Shown one piece after another: positions 38,601-48,419 of a stretch of 64,000 nt of DNA. The translations under genes and the position numbers were made by a program. Source of the DNA: Xiphydria camelus (taxonomy: Eukaryota > Arthropoda > Insecta > Hymenoptera > Xiphydriidae); contig OY783198.1 in assembly GCA_963678675.1 (NCBI GenBank), forward strand, positions 25,406,684 through 25,470,683, read 5' to 3'. The stretch's first letter is position 1, and every line of letters begins with the position of its first letter. The notes beneath the pieces are model-generated. The model had not been told where the DNA came from. It made no database searches and was given only the letters and a program-made list of their open reading frames with translations.

Positions 38601-41338
38601 GTCGGGGGTGCCATGTGAATATTTCCATGGCAACGAGTAGCCGCGGCTACGCGTATCTATAGGTACCGGTGTGAGGGATTGTTTACCGCGTATCCGGAGA
38701 ACCGACGTCGCTCCGACAAAGCTGCGCAGTAGCTATACCAGGGTTTCTCCGTATTAAGTTTTAGCCGGTCGAAAGTGGTGGTGGTATGATTTTCAAAGAT
38801 GGTTATCCGTCTCCCCCGTTGCGGCTCGTACCAGGCTGGTCCGCATCGAGGGAGTGCCTTTTCGCACGAGAAACCAAGGGGGAACCGACCCATCGAACGA
38901 TCGATCGATCGATCGCGGCGAGGCAAACGTGTTTATGATTACACTCTGGATTTTACCGTACGGGGTGGTTATATAATTCAGGGCTCCCCCACTTCGTAAT
39001 TTTTTAAATAATTGATAATTTTTTTCTATCAAGTCAGTAGAAGGTAATTTTTATTTCAACAAGTCATTAGAAGTCATTATTCTCAAGATCTCGTCCCTCA
39101 GATTCGTCAAATAATTTCACGGTACCTTCCCGCCGCTAAAACGCTGCAATGATTCGCATGGACTCTCAGTGTTGAGATTGTCGATATCGTTGCACGTGTT
39201 TTTTTGTGGTATGAAAAAAGGTTTGTTAAGATTTGTTCGTTAAAGAGCGATTACATTTGTCATCTTTCGTGCCTCACGATTTCGATGTGTTCTTATGAAA
39301 ATAGATTATTTCGAGATTAGAAGTCTCAATCATTTTCTCGCAATATTATTTTCCCAAAATTTTACTGAATTTATTAGAACTGCTTTTTTATCCCATCATA
39401 ATGCTCTGACGAGGAAAAATTGGTCATTTTTGTACTGTATTTTTTAACAATATGTAACTATATCGGAGAAAAAGAATTAATTAATCGTGCCTCAAACGCC
39501 TAAACCACGCCCCGACTCAGAACCCAGTATGATTGGCCTGGACGCTTTTACTGTTGCGTGACGTCACACATTCGATGATCACTGGCTAAATCTCAATTTC
39601 AACCAATGACTGTCGAGAGTGCTCCTAACTACGCCCCGCCCTAGAACGCAGTATGATTGGCCGATAGCGCTTTTACTGTTGCGTGACGTCACACATTGCT
39701 TCCCGCTGTTTGCGCGGCTCTTTCAAACGCTACATTCTTAACTCAAATTTGTGAAGGTATCCGACATGTTAAAACGCCATAAGTTTATATACCGTTGAGA
39801 AATTCTAATTTTTTACTCTTATTTTTTAAGCCGATACAAAAAAAATCATGCAAGCTCCTCAATTGTTCCTCGCGACTTTGCACAGACACACGCTCGGCGT
39901 TGTTGCCAAGCGTATCGGCCCGGCGGGAGGGGGGGGGGAGAGGAGGTCGAGCGAGAGGGGATGGTTTACGCCTGTGTCAGGTGGATCGGTCCATTGCATT
40001 GTGCCCTGACGGGAACGGGGATTAGAGGTAGTGGCCTGGATACGGCTCCCCGAGCCGACGGCCGTTGCACCTCCGTTATCGAACGGTCGTGCCCGCGCGT
40101 TCGCGGGGCGCAATTCCGCACGTGCTACAACCCAGCGCGAAAACTATCGTGTCCCGTAACCCACGTCGTAGTGCGTTGCATAACCCAATCCCCGCGGTCG
40201 GTGCGCCGTCGTCGCCCCCTCGTCGATACGGAATGTTCTTCGCGATAGCGTTCTCACTGCCTCTACCGCGAGATCGTTACGTAACGCTTCACGCGCGATA
40301 TATTTGCGTTTGCTGGAACTACTCACGCGGATTCGCATGTGATACGGAAAATCCGTCGACGAGAGTCTCATTCGCTCGCCAATTTTCTACGACGTTTTAC
40401 GAAACGTATACGGATGTCTGAATAGTCCTCGGATAAATCAATGGACACGCTTCGCCGATGTTCGGCAAACCGATCGTGCGCTGTAAATTTGGTGTTCGCG
40501 TTGGAAAAATATTCGTATTTTTAAATTCAACTCGTAACCCGTGCCACGCCAAACAGAAAATGTCCGGAAAAATAATTATTTCCCAAGTTTTATTTGTGCG
40601 TTACTCTTTGCGACCTTGTGACGTCACCGAAACGCCAGAGAGACGCACTTATGAGGAGTGACGAGCGCGGGAGAGATGGATTTACGAAAAGATGGCGTGG
40701 TTGCGTTTTCGAATGTCGTTTTCCAGTTCAAATAAGGCGGAAGACGGAGAAAATACGGAGTGAAGAATTTGTTTTCAAATTTGTTCGAGTCCGCTTAACA
40801 AAAATTAATGAGAAAACCGAATCATGTTTGCCGGATTCTGAATCTAATTGACGTTATTTTTCGTTCCGGGAACGTGGATGATCGACGTACGAAACAGGCG
40901 TCCAATGTAAGTACAAATATATTATTTGAAGCAGCGTTTCGTCGATCGTCGTCGCACGTTCCCAAACGAGGAAGCAAGTGCACGTGCAGGGGACGACTAA
41001 TTAAAATCACGAACGAATCGTCGCGAGCGTAAAATTTACGTTCGAACGCGGCGTTTCAAAGTTTTCAACGCCCATATATTTCGCTGTATGCACATTCCTC
41101 GTTTCATCCTCCTTCAGTGCACGCTCGACGCGCCGGATCTCTAAGTCCGGAAGGATCGAAGGAGCGCACGAACTGCTTACCCCAGAAAGCGGCCGCACGG
41201 ATCGGCCGAGAGAGGGGTAACATTTATCGCTCGGAAGGGCGTAAAGTAGGACAGTGGCCCCAATCGCGGTGTCATGGCTGCATGTGCAGCGGGCGTATAG
41301 GCCGCGGAGAGACCGTAGGCACCCATCTGCGCCCTCAT
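29568..41338 (-). CDS. Gene A: two-pass membrane protein, function unknown (4 coding exons)
   Basis: Four minus-strand exons join in frame: 41338-41181 (start uncertain), 35545-35377, 30999-30740 and 29667-29568. All three introns obey GT-AG and the phases agree at each junction (2, 0 and 2), giving 228 residues if the first in-frame ATG of exon 1 is used. Layout: residues 1-109 are an Ala/Pro/Ser-rich N-terminal region ending EYYFCGK; residues 113-134 are membrane segment 1 (core GAVVLVVGLVQLAPGA); residues about 145-168 are segment 2, followed by a basic RRQKN; residues 197-228 are a polar tail with an acidic DELEDL. No signal peptide is evident. Introns are 5.6, 4.4 and 1.1 kb and contain many foldback repeats. 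Gene B (56250-58098) is its paralogue. The family was not recognised and no function is assigned. Confidence 0.8.
29981..30478. repeat. Foldback MITE, GGATCCA ends, copy 3, with insertion (gene A intron 3)
   Basis: Ends ACACGGAAAAAAAAGAAT and CTAATTCTTTTTCTCCGTGT. The interior matches the 8841 copy (CTTTCTTCATATTAAT, TTGCAAGGAAG) but is interrupted by the four-arm palindrome at 30121-30356. Confidence 0.8.
30121..30356. repeat. Four-arm palindrome nested in a MITE
   Basis: Two successive hairpins are built from one arm of about 38 bp (TCGAGGGTTTCCTGCCAGAA, then GGGCGTATC): forward at 30121-30160, reverse at 30163-30200, forward at 30279-30317, reverse at 30320-30356. A unique spacer of about 78 bp separates the hairpins. 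Confidence 0.85.
30740..30999 (-). CDS. Gene A exon 3 (both membrane segments)
   Basis: 260 nt. The acceptor CCTCCGCAG ends at 31000 and the donor is ACAG|GTGAGG at 30740/30739. The exon opens with VNSLHVVVGSLLLG, has the shared core GAVVLVVGLVQLAPGA, a short loop, then a second hydrophobic stretch (LIAAGCGLLVLGVLL) and a basic end. In gene B the equivalent sequence is split by a 75-nt intron after the LLLLG that corresponds to LLVLG here. Confidence 0.9.
31072..31328. repeat. Foldback element (gene A intron 2)
   Basis: ATATCTGTGGCTTGGTATGA and AAAAGGGCC at the left pair with GGCCCTTTTTCGTCCAAGCC and ACAGATAT at the right. About 257 bp. Confidence 0.75.
31413..32020. repeat. Composite hairpin repeat (gene A intron 2)
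   Basis: The core is a hairpin (31660-31760) ending CACCGAGAAGAATAATTTAT / TAAATTATTTTTCTCGGTG. It is flanked by a second, outer pair of arms (about 31550-31658 and 31763-31860) that share CGGTTGA, CGTGCA and AAATGGGT. A third partial arm (AGTTGATTTTGACGT, ATGGGTGGAAC) is at about 31940-32010. The left border is ACACGGAGAAAAATAATTG. Confidence 0.7.
32992..33240. repeat. Foldback element, GACACAACTCAAAAA ends, copy 2 (gene A intron 2)
   Basis: CTTTTATAGAAGAATGTCAC and AACTCAAAAA at the left mirror TTTTTAAGTTGTGTCGTTC and TTCTATAAGTG at the right. About 249 bp. Confidence 0.7.
33268..33283 (+). repeat. Poly-G run between inverted GTTAA motifs
   Basis: Sixteen G flanked by CCGTTAAA and TTAACGG. 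Other long G or C runs are at 2014-2031 (C18), 15053-15065 (G13), 27236-27248 (G13), 32296-32311 (G16) and 39929-39938 (G10). Confidence 0.85.
34244..34953. mobile_element. TTAA-flanked element, GGGGACAGTCTCC ends (gene A intron 2)
   Basis: TTAA at 34244-34247 and 34950-34953. Ends GGGGACAGTCTCC and GGAGACTACCCCC. 710 bp, AT-rich, with no substantial frame. It looks like a non-autonomous TTAA-specific (piggyBac-like) element. Confidence 0.7.
35377..35545 (-). CDS. Gene A exon 2
   Basis: 169 nt between a CAG acceptor (GTTGTTCCAG, ending at 35546) and a consensus donor (AAAA|GTGAGT at 35377/35376). It encodes MITALPVPSVKVFHK at its start and EPPEYYFCGK at its end, 56 codons after the split glycine. 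The matching exon of gene B also starts G|ATGAT after CAG and ends in CGK at a phase-0 donor. Confidence 0.85.
35863..36190 (-). repeat. Dispersed repeat without inverted ends, copy 3
   Basis: Reverse-complement match to 5614-5935: begins AATATTCATATTTTTAAATT and ends TTTTTCGAATCTGCAATAAA. It lies in gene A intron 1. Confidence 0.7.
36704..37284. repeat. Two tandem foldback elements (gene A intron 1)
   Basis: Units 36704-36982 and 36992-37284 are similar in sequence and each is a long palindrome. Arms run inward from CAAAATAGGCGAT or CAAAGTATAGGCGAT, through GAGGAAATGCAAATAATCTG and AACCTATACCGATCGATAGG, to a centre around TTTAATTAATGAA with AAATATTTCCCGGCCAAA. Confidence 0.85.
37520..37706. 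repeat. Foldback MITE of the 20715 family, right end lost (gene A intron 1)
   Basis: Starts CACATGAGGCTAAACTTGCT, then CGCTATTATTTCATTATTTA, with the complementary AATGAGATAATAGTGATT near the right. The right terminal motif is missing. Confidence 0.6.
38088..38478. mobile_element. Foldback MITE with 36-bp perfect inverted ends, intact copy
   Basis: The first and last 36 bases are exact reverse complements (ATATCGTCGGTCTTATC...). About 390 bp with no coding capacity. It serves as the empty-site reference for the insertion at 56974-57506. Confidence 0.88.
38979..39438 (-). mobile_element. CAGGGC-ended repeat, copy 3 (inverted)
   Basis: Begins CAGGGCTCCC. The sequence is the reverse complement of the interior of 864-1417 (CCTTCCCGCCGCTAAAACG). 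The far end becomes unrecognisable near 39440. Confidence 0.6.
39504..39695. promoter_or_regulatory. Duplicated CCAAT/CRE-like module
   Basis: Two units of about 66 bp (39504-39569 and 39628-39695) each hold, in order, an ACGCCCC GC-box-like motif, CAGTATGATTGGCC (inverted CCAAT), GCTTTTACTGTTGCG and TGACGTCACACATT (consensus CRE). They look like paired proximal promoter elements or a duplicated repeat. They lie in gene A intron 1, about 1.5 kb downstream of exon 1. No transcription start is evident. Confidence 0.45.
40505..40800 (-). repeat. Dispersed repeat without inverted ends, copy 4
   Basis: Reverse-complement member: AATATTCGTATTTTTAAATT at one side, GACGTCACCGAAACGCCAGA and AGAGACGCACTTATG in the middle. 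It lies in gene A intron 1, close to exon 1. Confidence 0.65.
41181..41338 (-). CDS. Gene A exon 1 (5'-most exon found)
   Basis: The open frame ends CGRFLG at a good donor (GG|GTAAGC at 41181/41180). The two trailing bases plus the first G of exon 2 make a glycine codon, so the phase fits 35545-35377 exactly; this is the main reason for linking them. Two start codons are possible: ATG at 41338-41336 or four codons later at 41326-41324. The frame also stays open upstream as far as a possible acceptor (TTTGGCAG, exon start 41396), so an earlier exon cannot be excluded. The encoded peptide is rich in Ala, Pro and Thr (for example SAAYTPAAHAAM, then FRAINVTPLSADPCGRFL). Confidence 0.6.
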
Positions 41339-41601
41339 CCCTACCCCCGGCCACCCTGCGCCCCACCCGCCTCTTCTCCATCGCCCTCTTGGACCTCTGC
41401 CAAAGGCTCGAATCCCACAAAAAAATAAAGGCGGATTAACTCGCACTCTCCGAATTAAAATGTCGGGTCGCCTTTTCCTGGCTGATTAAGCCTAGGGGTT
41501 CGAAGCTCTTTGCGTTTCGCTGCGAAACGTATCTCCCTCCCACCCCTCTCCTTGATTATAATCCGGGGCGAATTTCCGAGATTGAAAAATAGAGCGCGGG
41601 C

Positions 41602-42138
41602 TTAAGGTTTCTCGAGCGTTATACCAAGAATAGTGAGAAATGCTTGAAAATGATTGCATTTTCGGTAGATTGAAGTAAAGAAAAAATTCAGTTAAATTTT
41701 CAAGTCTTTTAACGAGCTCGTTGCAAAGATTTTTGAATAACAAAATGACATACGTTCTTATGGGTTATAACCGACAAACCGCGATATTTCTGAGAAAAAT
41801 AGTGAAGAAATTCGGAAATTTTTTCAACAGCAAGTTTAACGAACTAAAATCATCTATACCAATTTTCACGTTCATTGAGAAGCCCGTTATTTTTTTATTA
41901 ATTGTTCTTTATAAATTTAACCTTTGATAAGTCAATGCGGCAACGTTGCATGACGTACAGATGCATGACCAGATGTTTTGGGCTCCATTTTTGAACTCAC
42001 AGGTGAACACACAAATACTACTGTACGTCAAACGTCGTCGCCACATCGCACGAAGAACATACTTTAGAGTGTTACTGTACTTCATGTGGACTAACTTTTA
42101 GCAGGGAAAAAGCCCCTGTACCGCTCGAGAAACCTTAA
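41602..42138 (+). mobile_element. TTAA-flanked MITE, copy 2
   Basis: TTAA at 41602-41605 and 42135-42138, inverted ends GGTTTCTCGAGCG / CGCTCGAGAAACC. Full-length member (about 530 bp) in the same orientation as copy 1, located about 260 bp beyond the 5'-most exon of gene A. Confidence 0.88.
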
Positions 42139-42493
42139 TGGGAGAGTTTTGCGTATATTTTTGTCCCGGCCACTTTGGATTATTCGCGTCGCTTTTCACG
42201 TTCTGCCGATTCGCGGGTGGGCTGCTTAATTAGAAAAGGAACAGGGGTCGCGCGCGCGCACCCCGACGCGACGGCTTGTATACAGAGCGCGCGGAGTGTA
42301 ACGTACACGAATTGTAAATACGTCGGCGCACCGAGCGCGCCACAATCCACGTCGGTTTTATCGAACATGGCACGATACCAGGAGGTCGTTCACCCCACTG
42401 GAAGGTACCATTTTCCCGTACTGCAGGAGCGTTCGTATACGTATGGCCTGATAAAGGTTATTACGTAGAGGCTGTGTTTTATCAATACTATGT

Positions 42494-42718
42494 ACACAGA
42501 GAAAAAAATAGTAGATTTGACTAAATTGGCGGTCACAAGCGGGGGAACGCCGATCGGGTTACTTGAATAAAATAATTTGATTATAATGATAAAAACCGTT
42601 CGACGAAAACAAGCTGTGGTCAATTGTAGCAAATTATTAATTCAAGTGACTAAATTTGGGTTCCCTCATCCGTGACCGATAATTTAGTTGAAGTTGCCAT
42701 ATTTTTTTCTCAGTGTGT
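42494..42718. repeat. Foldback element, ACACAGAGAAAAAAATA ends
   Basis: ACACAGAGAAAAAAATAGTA at the left and ATATTTTTTTCTCAGTGTGT at the right, with GGCGGTCAC / GTGACCGAT and ACTTGAATAAAATAATTTG / AAATTATTAATTCAAGT pairing inside. About 225 bp. Confidence 0.7.
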
Positions 42719-44411
42719 GGCTATTTCTATTTTTCTACCTCGATTTTCTCGGTCACTAAAATTGAATTTTTCAATAATTTATCCCCGAGTACGTGTAATA
42801 TGTAATTTGATTTTCGAAATGCATTTTATTTCCGACTCGAGCATCTCCTGTGGCACGATACGTCTTATCAATTGGGATACTCTCGTGACTTATTCTCCAG
42901 GGAGACGTTCCAGTTTCAATTTGTTGCAACGCGCTGATCAGAGATTGCGTTATGTATATCGGGCGATTTATTCGACCGTACAGTTTCCATTTGTATGCAT
43001 ATATTTGTACAAATAAATCCCCCCCACTTGAGCAATCGTCAATGTAGCGGTTGTCGACGTTAGTATTGTAGTGTTAAGCGTAGACACGATTTTGCTTGGC
43101 AGACTTCCAGAGTAGGGAGTATATTATATATAGGTATATCCATCGCGAGGATAGATTCGGTAATCGCAGGATATCGGGGTTACTGTACTCCGTTGGGGCG
43201 CATTCGTTGCTTTCTCCAAGATAAACACGTACTATGCAGCTACATTATATACGATTTCTTTTGGTTTCTATAACCAGCGATTTCGACGATTGTGCATACA
43301 CGAATATATCCGCTACAGCTGTAATTTTGTGAAGCTACTGGAAAGCTGATTCAACGTGACGCTGAGAAATAATTTTCTACGGAGAATATGTCGCCTAATT
43401 TTATAACTTTGAAAAATATTATACGTGATATCGAATCTCTGAAACTCGAAAATCCATGATTTCTTTTGAAACAACTCGAGAACTCGAGCAATCGATAATG
43501 CCATAGATATCATTTATCGGGAGATTAACCCATTAATGCCTGACACATTTTTTTATTCAGAGTTCTCTCAATTTTAATATTTGGCATCTATCGGAGGGGT
43601 TCCAAATATGTAAGTTTATAAATTTTGGCGTTCTAGTGTGTTATTTACAGTTTCCAATATTTCGTTTACTATTTTACAGCAGAAAAATACTGCTAGTCGC
43701 CCATGCAAGATCACACAACACTTATTTAAAATTAATCCTCACCTCCGTATGACAAATCATACGATAGGCACTAATGGGTTAACCATTAGACGCATAGAAG
43801 TTGGGTCTGCGGGACCCGGTAGTAAAAAGAAATGCTATAACTCGTAATGGATAGTCGATTAATTTACGTTCATTTCAATTTTCCGATGATAAATATATTT
43901 AGTGCGCTGTAAAAGAGCACGTATAACGTCTGACATTATTTTCTCCGCTAAAAAAAAACATTGCATTTTATAACCAAAATAAAATTAAAATTATAATTTG
44001 AATTCAAGTCTGTGGAAATTTGTCACGCATGCATCCGAGGGTTAATAAAATTATAAACGATCACCGCTATAATCCTCTCTATTCAATGTACATGGATATT
44101 GATTCACTCGAAGTCGGAATAATAATTGCACGTAATACAACGTGTCCGTGTCGAGTATCCGATCAACACGGTGGATGTTTACGACGAATCCAACATGTAC
44201 GTTAGCTCTCTCGGTGGGACGTACCAGATGTCCTGGATTTCTACGAGTACACACCGCAGTAAAGTGGGTTACTCGCACGCAGGGGTGGTTAGTAACCAAT
44301 CTCGACAGCTCTCGAGCACATCCTTCGGACTGTCGAGGGATTGATGTACAGGCTGCCTTTTATGAGCTGCAGATAACCCACTTTACCGTTGTCCCGCGAT
44401 TCCCGATATAT
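42719..44411. other. No gene recognised apart from the TTAA-CCC MITE
   Basis: Flanks of 43525-43782. AT-rich unassigned sequence without convincing frames. Confidence 0.5.
43525..43782. mobile_element. TTAA-CCC MITE (piggyBac-like ends), copy 2
   Basis: TTAA at 43525-43528 and 43779-43782. Ends CCCATTAATGCC and GGCACTAATGGG. Inverted copy of 18955-19194, clearly homologous over its full length. Confidence 0.8.
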
Positions 44412-44670
44412 CGACGCTGGCAAATAAGAACATCGTATCTCAATTTTTGGCCAAAATGAGTTAACGTCACTTTTCGATATAAGAAATTCTTCTCTTTCAA
44501 TTAAAACCATGATTTCCGAATTATTTTTGCAAATATGTGAATCTAAAAAAAGGTAATTTAATCGTATCTAATTAATATGGAAATTTGGCATAAATATTCT
44601 CGACTTTAAACCTACTTTCTCTCTGAGAAACTGTCATTATTGAGATACGATGTTCTTATTTGCGAGGTGC
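44412..44670. repeat. Foldback MITE, CGACGCTGGCAAATAAG ends, copy 1
   Basis: CGACGCTGGCAAATAAGAAC at the left, GATACGATGTTCTTATTTGC at the right, and ATCGTATCTCAAT in both arms. About 250 bp. It shares most of its length with 58314-58570. Confidence 0.8.
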
Positions 44671-44683
44671 CGTACACGAGTAT

Positions 44684-45162
44684 TATACTGCCCTCCTAAG
44701 CCAAAATGGCGTAACTCAAAATTTACTCGTTTTCATATGTTTATGGTTTCCAGCAGCTCTATACACAATCATCACATTTCCTCAGCGAAATAAGGTAAAT
44801 GACCCAATTCGTAACCATGTCCCAATTCCTGACCAAATCCTCAGCTATCTCTTTATTTTCTTATCGTAGCCTGTTCACATAAATATCTTTATTATCCCTT
44901 ATTATTTAGATGCAAATTTCGGTTAATTGAAGGCACAGCAATGTTATACTTTTATTAATAGAACTGAATATCTAAGTGGTTAGAAATTGGGCTTAATTGG
45001 TTAGGAATTGGGACACTTACCTTAGCCGTATCTTGTACTTATGTTTCATAGGATTATATCCAAAAGCAAATGAAAGAAAGAGATCAATTGCATAAAATGT
45101 TAATTATCTCACAATAACCAAATATTGAGATAACTCATTTTCGCTCAGGAGGGCGGTACAGT
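44684..45162. repeat. Foldback element, TACTGCCCTCCTAAGC ends
   Basis: TATACTGCCCTCCTAAGCC at the left and GCTCAGGAGGGCGGTACA at the right. About 480 bp. It directly abuts 44412-44670. Confidence 0.65.
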
Positions 45163-48048
45163 GATAATTGCAGAGATGCTACGAGTCGCTATAGTGATCG
45201 ATAAAACTGGGAAGAGCCAGTCGCGCGGTGCGTTTATCATCTCATTCGTCCTGGTCAATAATGCGGATGCAACCACGGTATTTAAAATCGCTGCGCAGAG
45301 GACGTTGCATCTCTTATCGCGAAACCCACAATCGACTGCCCGTTCGGAGAACGCAGATACGATCTACCTTCGCGGACACGAACGTGTGCACCCATTCGGC
45401 CGAGTCTTCGTCAACTGGGTCAGCGCGGGTCGTCGTACGAAACCCTCCGCGAAAGGATAAATCCTCGATCGTCGGAAACCGGGTCACCGCCGATCGATGA
45501 AACCCGACCCTTCGCGGAGAAATGACGAATCCCGTTCGCGTTTCGAGAACTCGGGATCCCCACGTTCCACGTTATCCTCCGTATGCTCGTTACGTACGTC
45601 GGCATTTTTTCACTTTCGTCTTATATCAATCGTGCGTCACGGCTCCACCTCTTTTCGCGGAAGTCACCCCTGTTCGTACTCCTCGTAATTGCACGGAATA
45701 TATTGCGAGTTTGCTCGCAATTATATTTCTAGAGGCGGGAGGGCGGCGACGCGATTACACTTCTCGGGCTTCGTAGAGCTTTTAATACCGACGGTAATTA
45801 TTGATCGCTCTTAATTAGCCGAGTTTCAATTATTCCTTTAGCTATAATTTGAGCTGACGTAGCATGCATCATGAGTACCTATGTATGTATGTATCTCGAA
45901 TTTAATATTACGAATGGCACGTGCGTTAGCCGCGCGAGACGAGTTTAAAAACACGGGAAAGTGAATGCGTCCTTTATGCGACCAGACTGCAGAGAAAGGC
46001 GAGCGATATACCTAAAAGTCGCGTTTATACGCGAGGACTTGAATGGGGGAGGAGTCTTCATTCAAAGGCGAAATGGCGTGCGAGATGCTGCGTCCGCCTC
46101 GACGCCACAAGGGGTGTGTTTTTCCCAGAATTTTTCATCCCCCCGAGCTTCCCGAGACTACACGACTAGAAGGCCCTGGCCGACGATGAATATTGATATT
46201 TCGCAGACGACAGAACACGCTGCACGTCTATTTTTCGATGTTTCAACGCAATTCACGATGCCACCTAACGCTAAATCGCCATCGTTCTTCCGCTTGAACG
46301 CTTTCGACGAGTATCGCCGCCCCTCGGTTCAAAGAAATATCTTTCCTCGCGCGCGGCCAACGAGAAGAATACTCATCACTCCGCGACACTTACTTTGCAA
46401 AGTCTCCCGCTTCGGGTTCCCCTCGATTCCAAGTGGTCACTGTCTTGTCCTCCAACTCGTTTCTACCGCAGTTCGTGCATCGAATCCGTGGAAACTAGAT
46501 CCGTGGAGAGAGAGCCCGATGTTCGTTTTGACGGGGTGGTGGTCCCGCGAATACTGAGCCTCGCGGGGCTCTTGTCCTGGTCGATAAACCACCTCTTTGG
46601 ACGCCCACCTGTCTCGCGGCGCTAAGGTGCCTTCACACCGGCCGCGTTCACACCCCGTCGCGGAACGGCGCAGAAGGCGCGGGGGTGAGGCTGGTAAAAG
46701 GTTGTTTTACACCCTTTCGACCGATGGGAAGTGATCGAAACGAGCGATATTCGTGCATCGCAATCTATATCGACGCGTAAAAACAATTTTATCGTTCAGT
46801 CAACCCCTTTGTCATTGCAGCGATATCCATAGATACGCGCAGACGATTGAATATATGTTGAAAAAATCTCTAAAGCGGCACGTAAATTTGTAATTCCAAC
46901 GGGCCAATTTTTGTGCAATTTGTTCGATCCCGAATTTTGGACAATTCTTCCCCCGGTACATTTTACAAAATAATTCCGAGCCGCTTCAGCGGATCTCAAA
47001 TCAAGACGAATCGTATCCACCGAAATCGTCATGCACACCACGAGCGTCCTCCTTATCAGCAGTTTTCATTACCCCGAAGAAGGTGGGCTTCGCCTGAATG
47101 AAACGAAACTTCCTTAACCCACCGCAATAGCCGTTCTATAGCGCGTGGTCTATTGATAGCGGCCAATCGGACGGCGCTTTTGCGTATGATCATCCAGTCG
47201 GAAACAGCGGTGCGTTCAGCCGAATTTGTACGAGCCAACGGAAATACGCGCGCATCGCCGCTGATTGATCTGCCAATCCCGAGCCTCGCTAAGGGATGAA
47301 AGGCGATACGTGACCGGCGTACACGAATGTGATTCATTGATGCCAGCCGAAAAGCGCGGGGGCGAGAACATTGCAGGTTGAATACAGTTCTACGGGAGTG
47401 GGCGTCCGCTACAAATATTCTGAAAATGTACGTAATAGTAGAGTGGGTATTGATACGGCGGTATATTCGAGGGGAGGGTGGATGCGATACTTTGGAAGTT
47501 AGCGAGTTGCGCGGTTTTTGAACGAGGGTAGAATATAAGAGGCCTGAATGAAATCGCGATGCCGTCGACTCTCGGGGGATGAAAAGTACTCTACTAGCTC
47601 CTCGCAAAATACAGGGTGACTTTTGCCAATCAGGTGTGGCGAGGGTTACTTATTTGTCTTTCGTGGCACGGGAAGGACGAAATGCTTAAAAAGCAAAATC
47701 ACGATAATCGAGATACGATTAATGAGGATTCTTTGTTAGTGAAAACGTTTTATTAAACTCTGAAAGTTACAATAGTTGTAATAGTAGTAATAGAGAGTTT
47801 TACGGTAGAATCACATATAAGGTTACAATATTTTCATTACAACGTAGTTCACGAACTTAGCGGTATCATTCCTCCCAGTGGCGTATCATTTATCATACAT
47901 AACGATCGAGGACAGGGAAATTCGCAAAGCACAGGTTCGACGTAGGAGGCTAGGTCATATGTAAAAAAACACAAGACGAGACTGTCAGAGATGTACATAC
48001 GAGGCTACGCGGTAGACGCGTTACAAAAACTAAGAATCCAACACGTCA
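45163..48048. other. No gene recognised
   Basis: Includes a 198-codon plus-strand frame (45961-46557) with no recognisable features and a short TATG run near 45887. A minus-strand AATAAA near 47750 could mark the 3' end of an unrecognised transcript. Confidence 0.4.
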
Positions 48049-48419
48049 TAGGGCCCCGTACACCTGCGAACGAATTGCGCGAGCTAACGTTGTGCAACAA
48101 ATTATTGTGCAAACAAGGTCGTCCATACACTGTACGCAAGCTTGCGCGAACTCTCTGTTGTTTATAAAATCATTAGACGTTTTAATAATACTGCCTTTAA
48201 AAACGCGTGGAACGAAGCTGCTTATTGCACAATGCGTCGCAAGAAAGTCCATATACGACGCAATAATTGCACAACGGCACTCGTTGTACAATTAATTTCA
48301 AACGATTTTCAATTTCTGCAACACGTTGCGCAGCACGTCAAACAAGACCATACACTGTACAATTGTGTCTGCGTAACGAGCCTCCGTCGTGCAATTTGTT
48401 CGCAGGTGTACGGTGCCTA
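48049..48419. mobile_element. Foldback MITE, GGGCCCCGTACACC ends
   Basis: GGGCCCCGTACACCTGCGAA at the left and TTCGCAGGTGTACGGTGCC at the right, flanked by TA on both sides. The interior is built of TTGCACAAC/GTTGTGCAA-type inverted motifs (TTGTGCAA, TTGCACAATGCG, GTTGTACAATTAATTTC). About 370 bp. Confidence 0.8.

Noticed and set aside
41007..41420. Longer minus-strand frame overlapping gene A exon 1 in another phase
   Set aside because: It reads through the donor at 41181 and its phase does not fit exon 2; the frame ending CGRFLG does.
45961..46557. 198-codon plus-strand frame
   Set aside because: Arg/Pro/Ser-rich composition typical of random CpG-rich DNA in this window; no domain and no plausible start or splice context.
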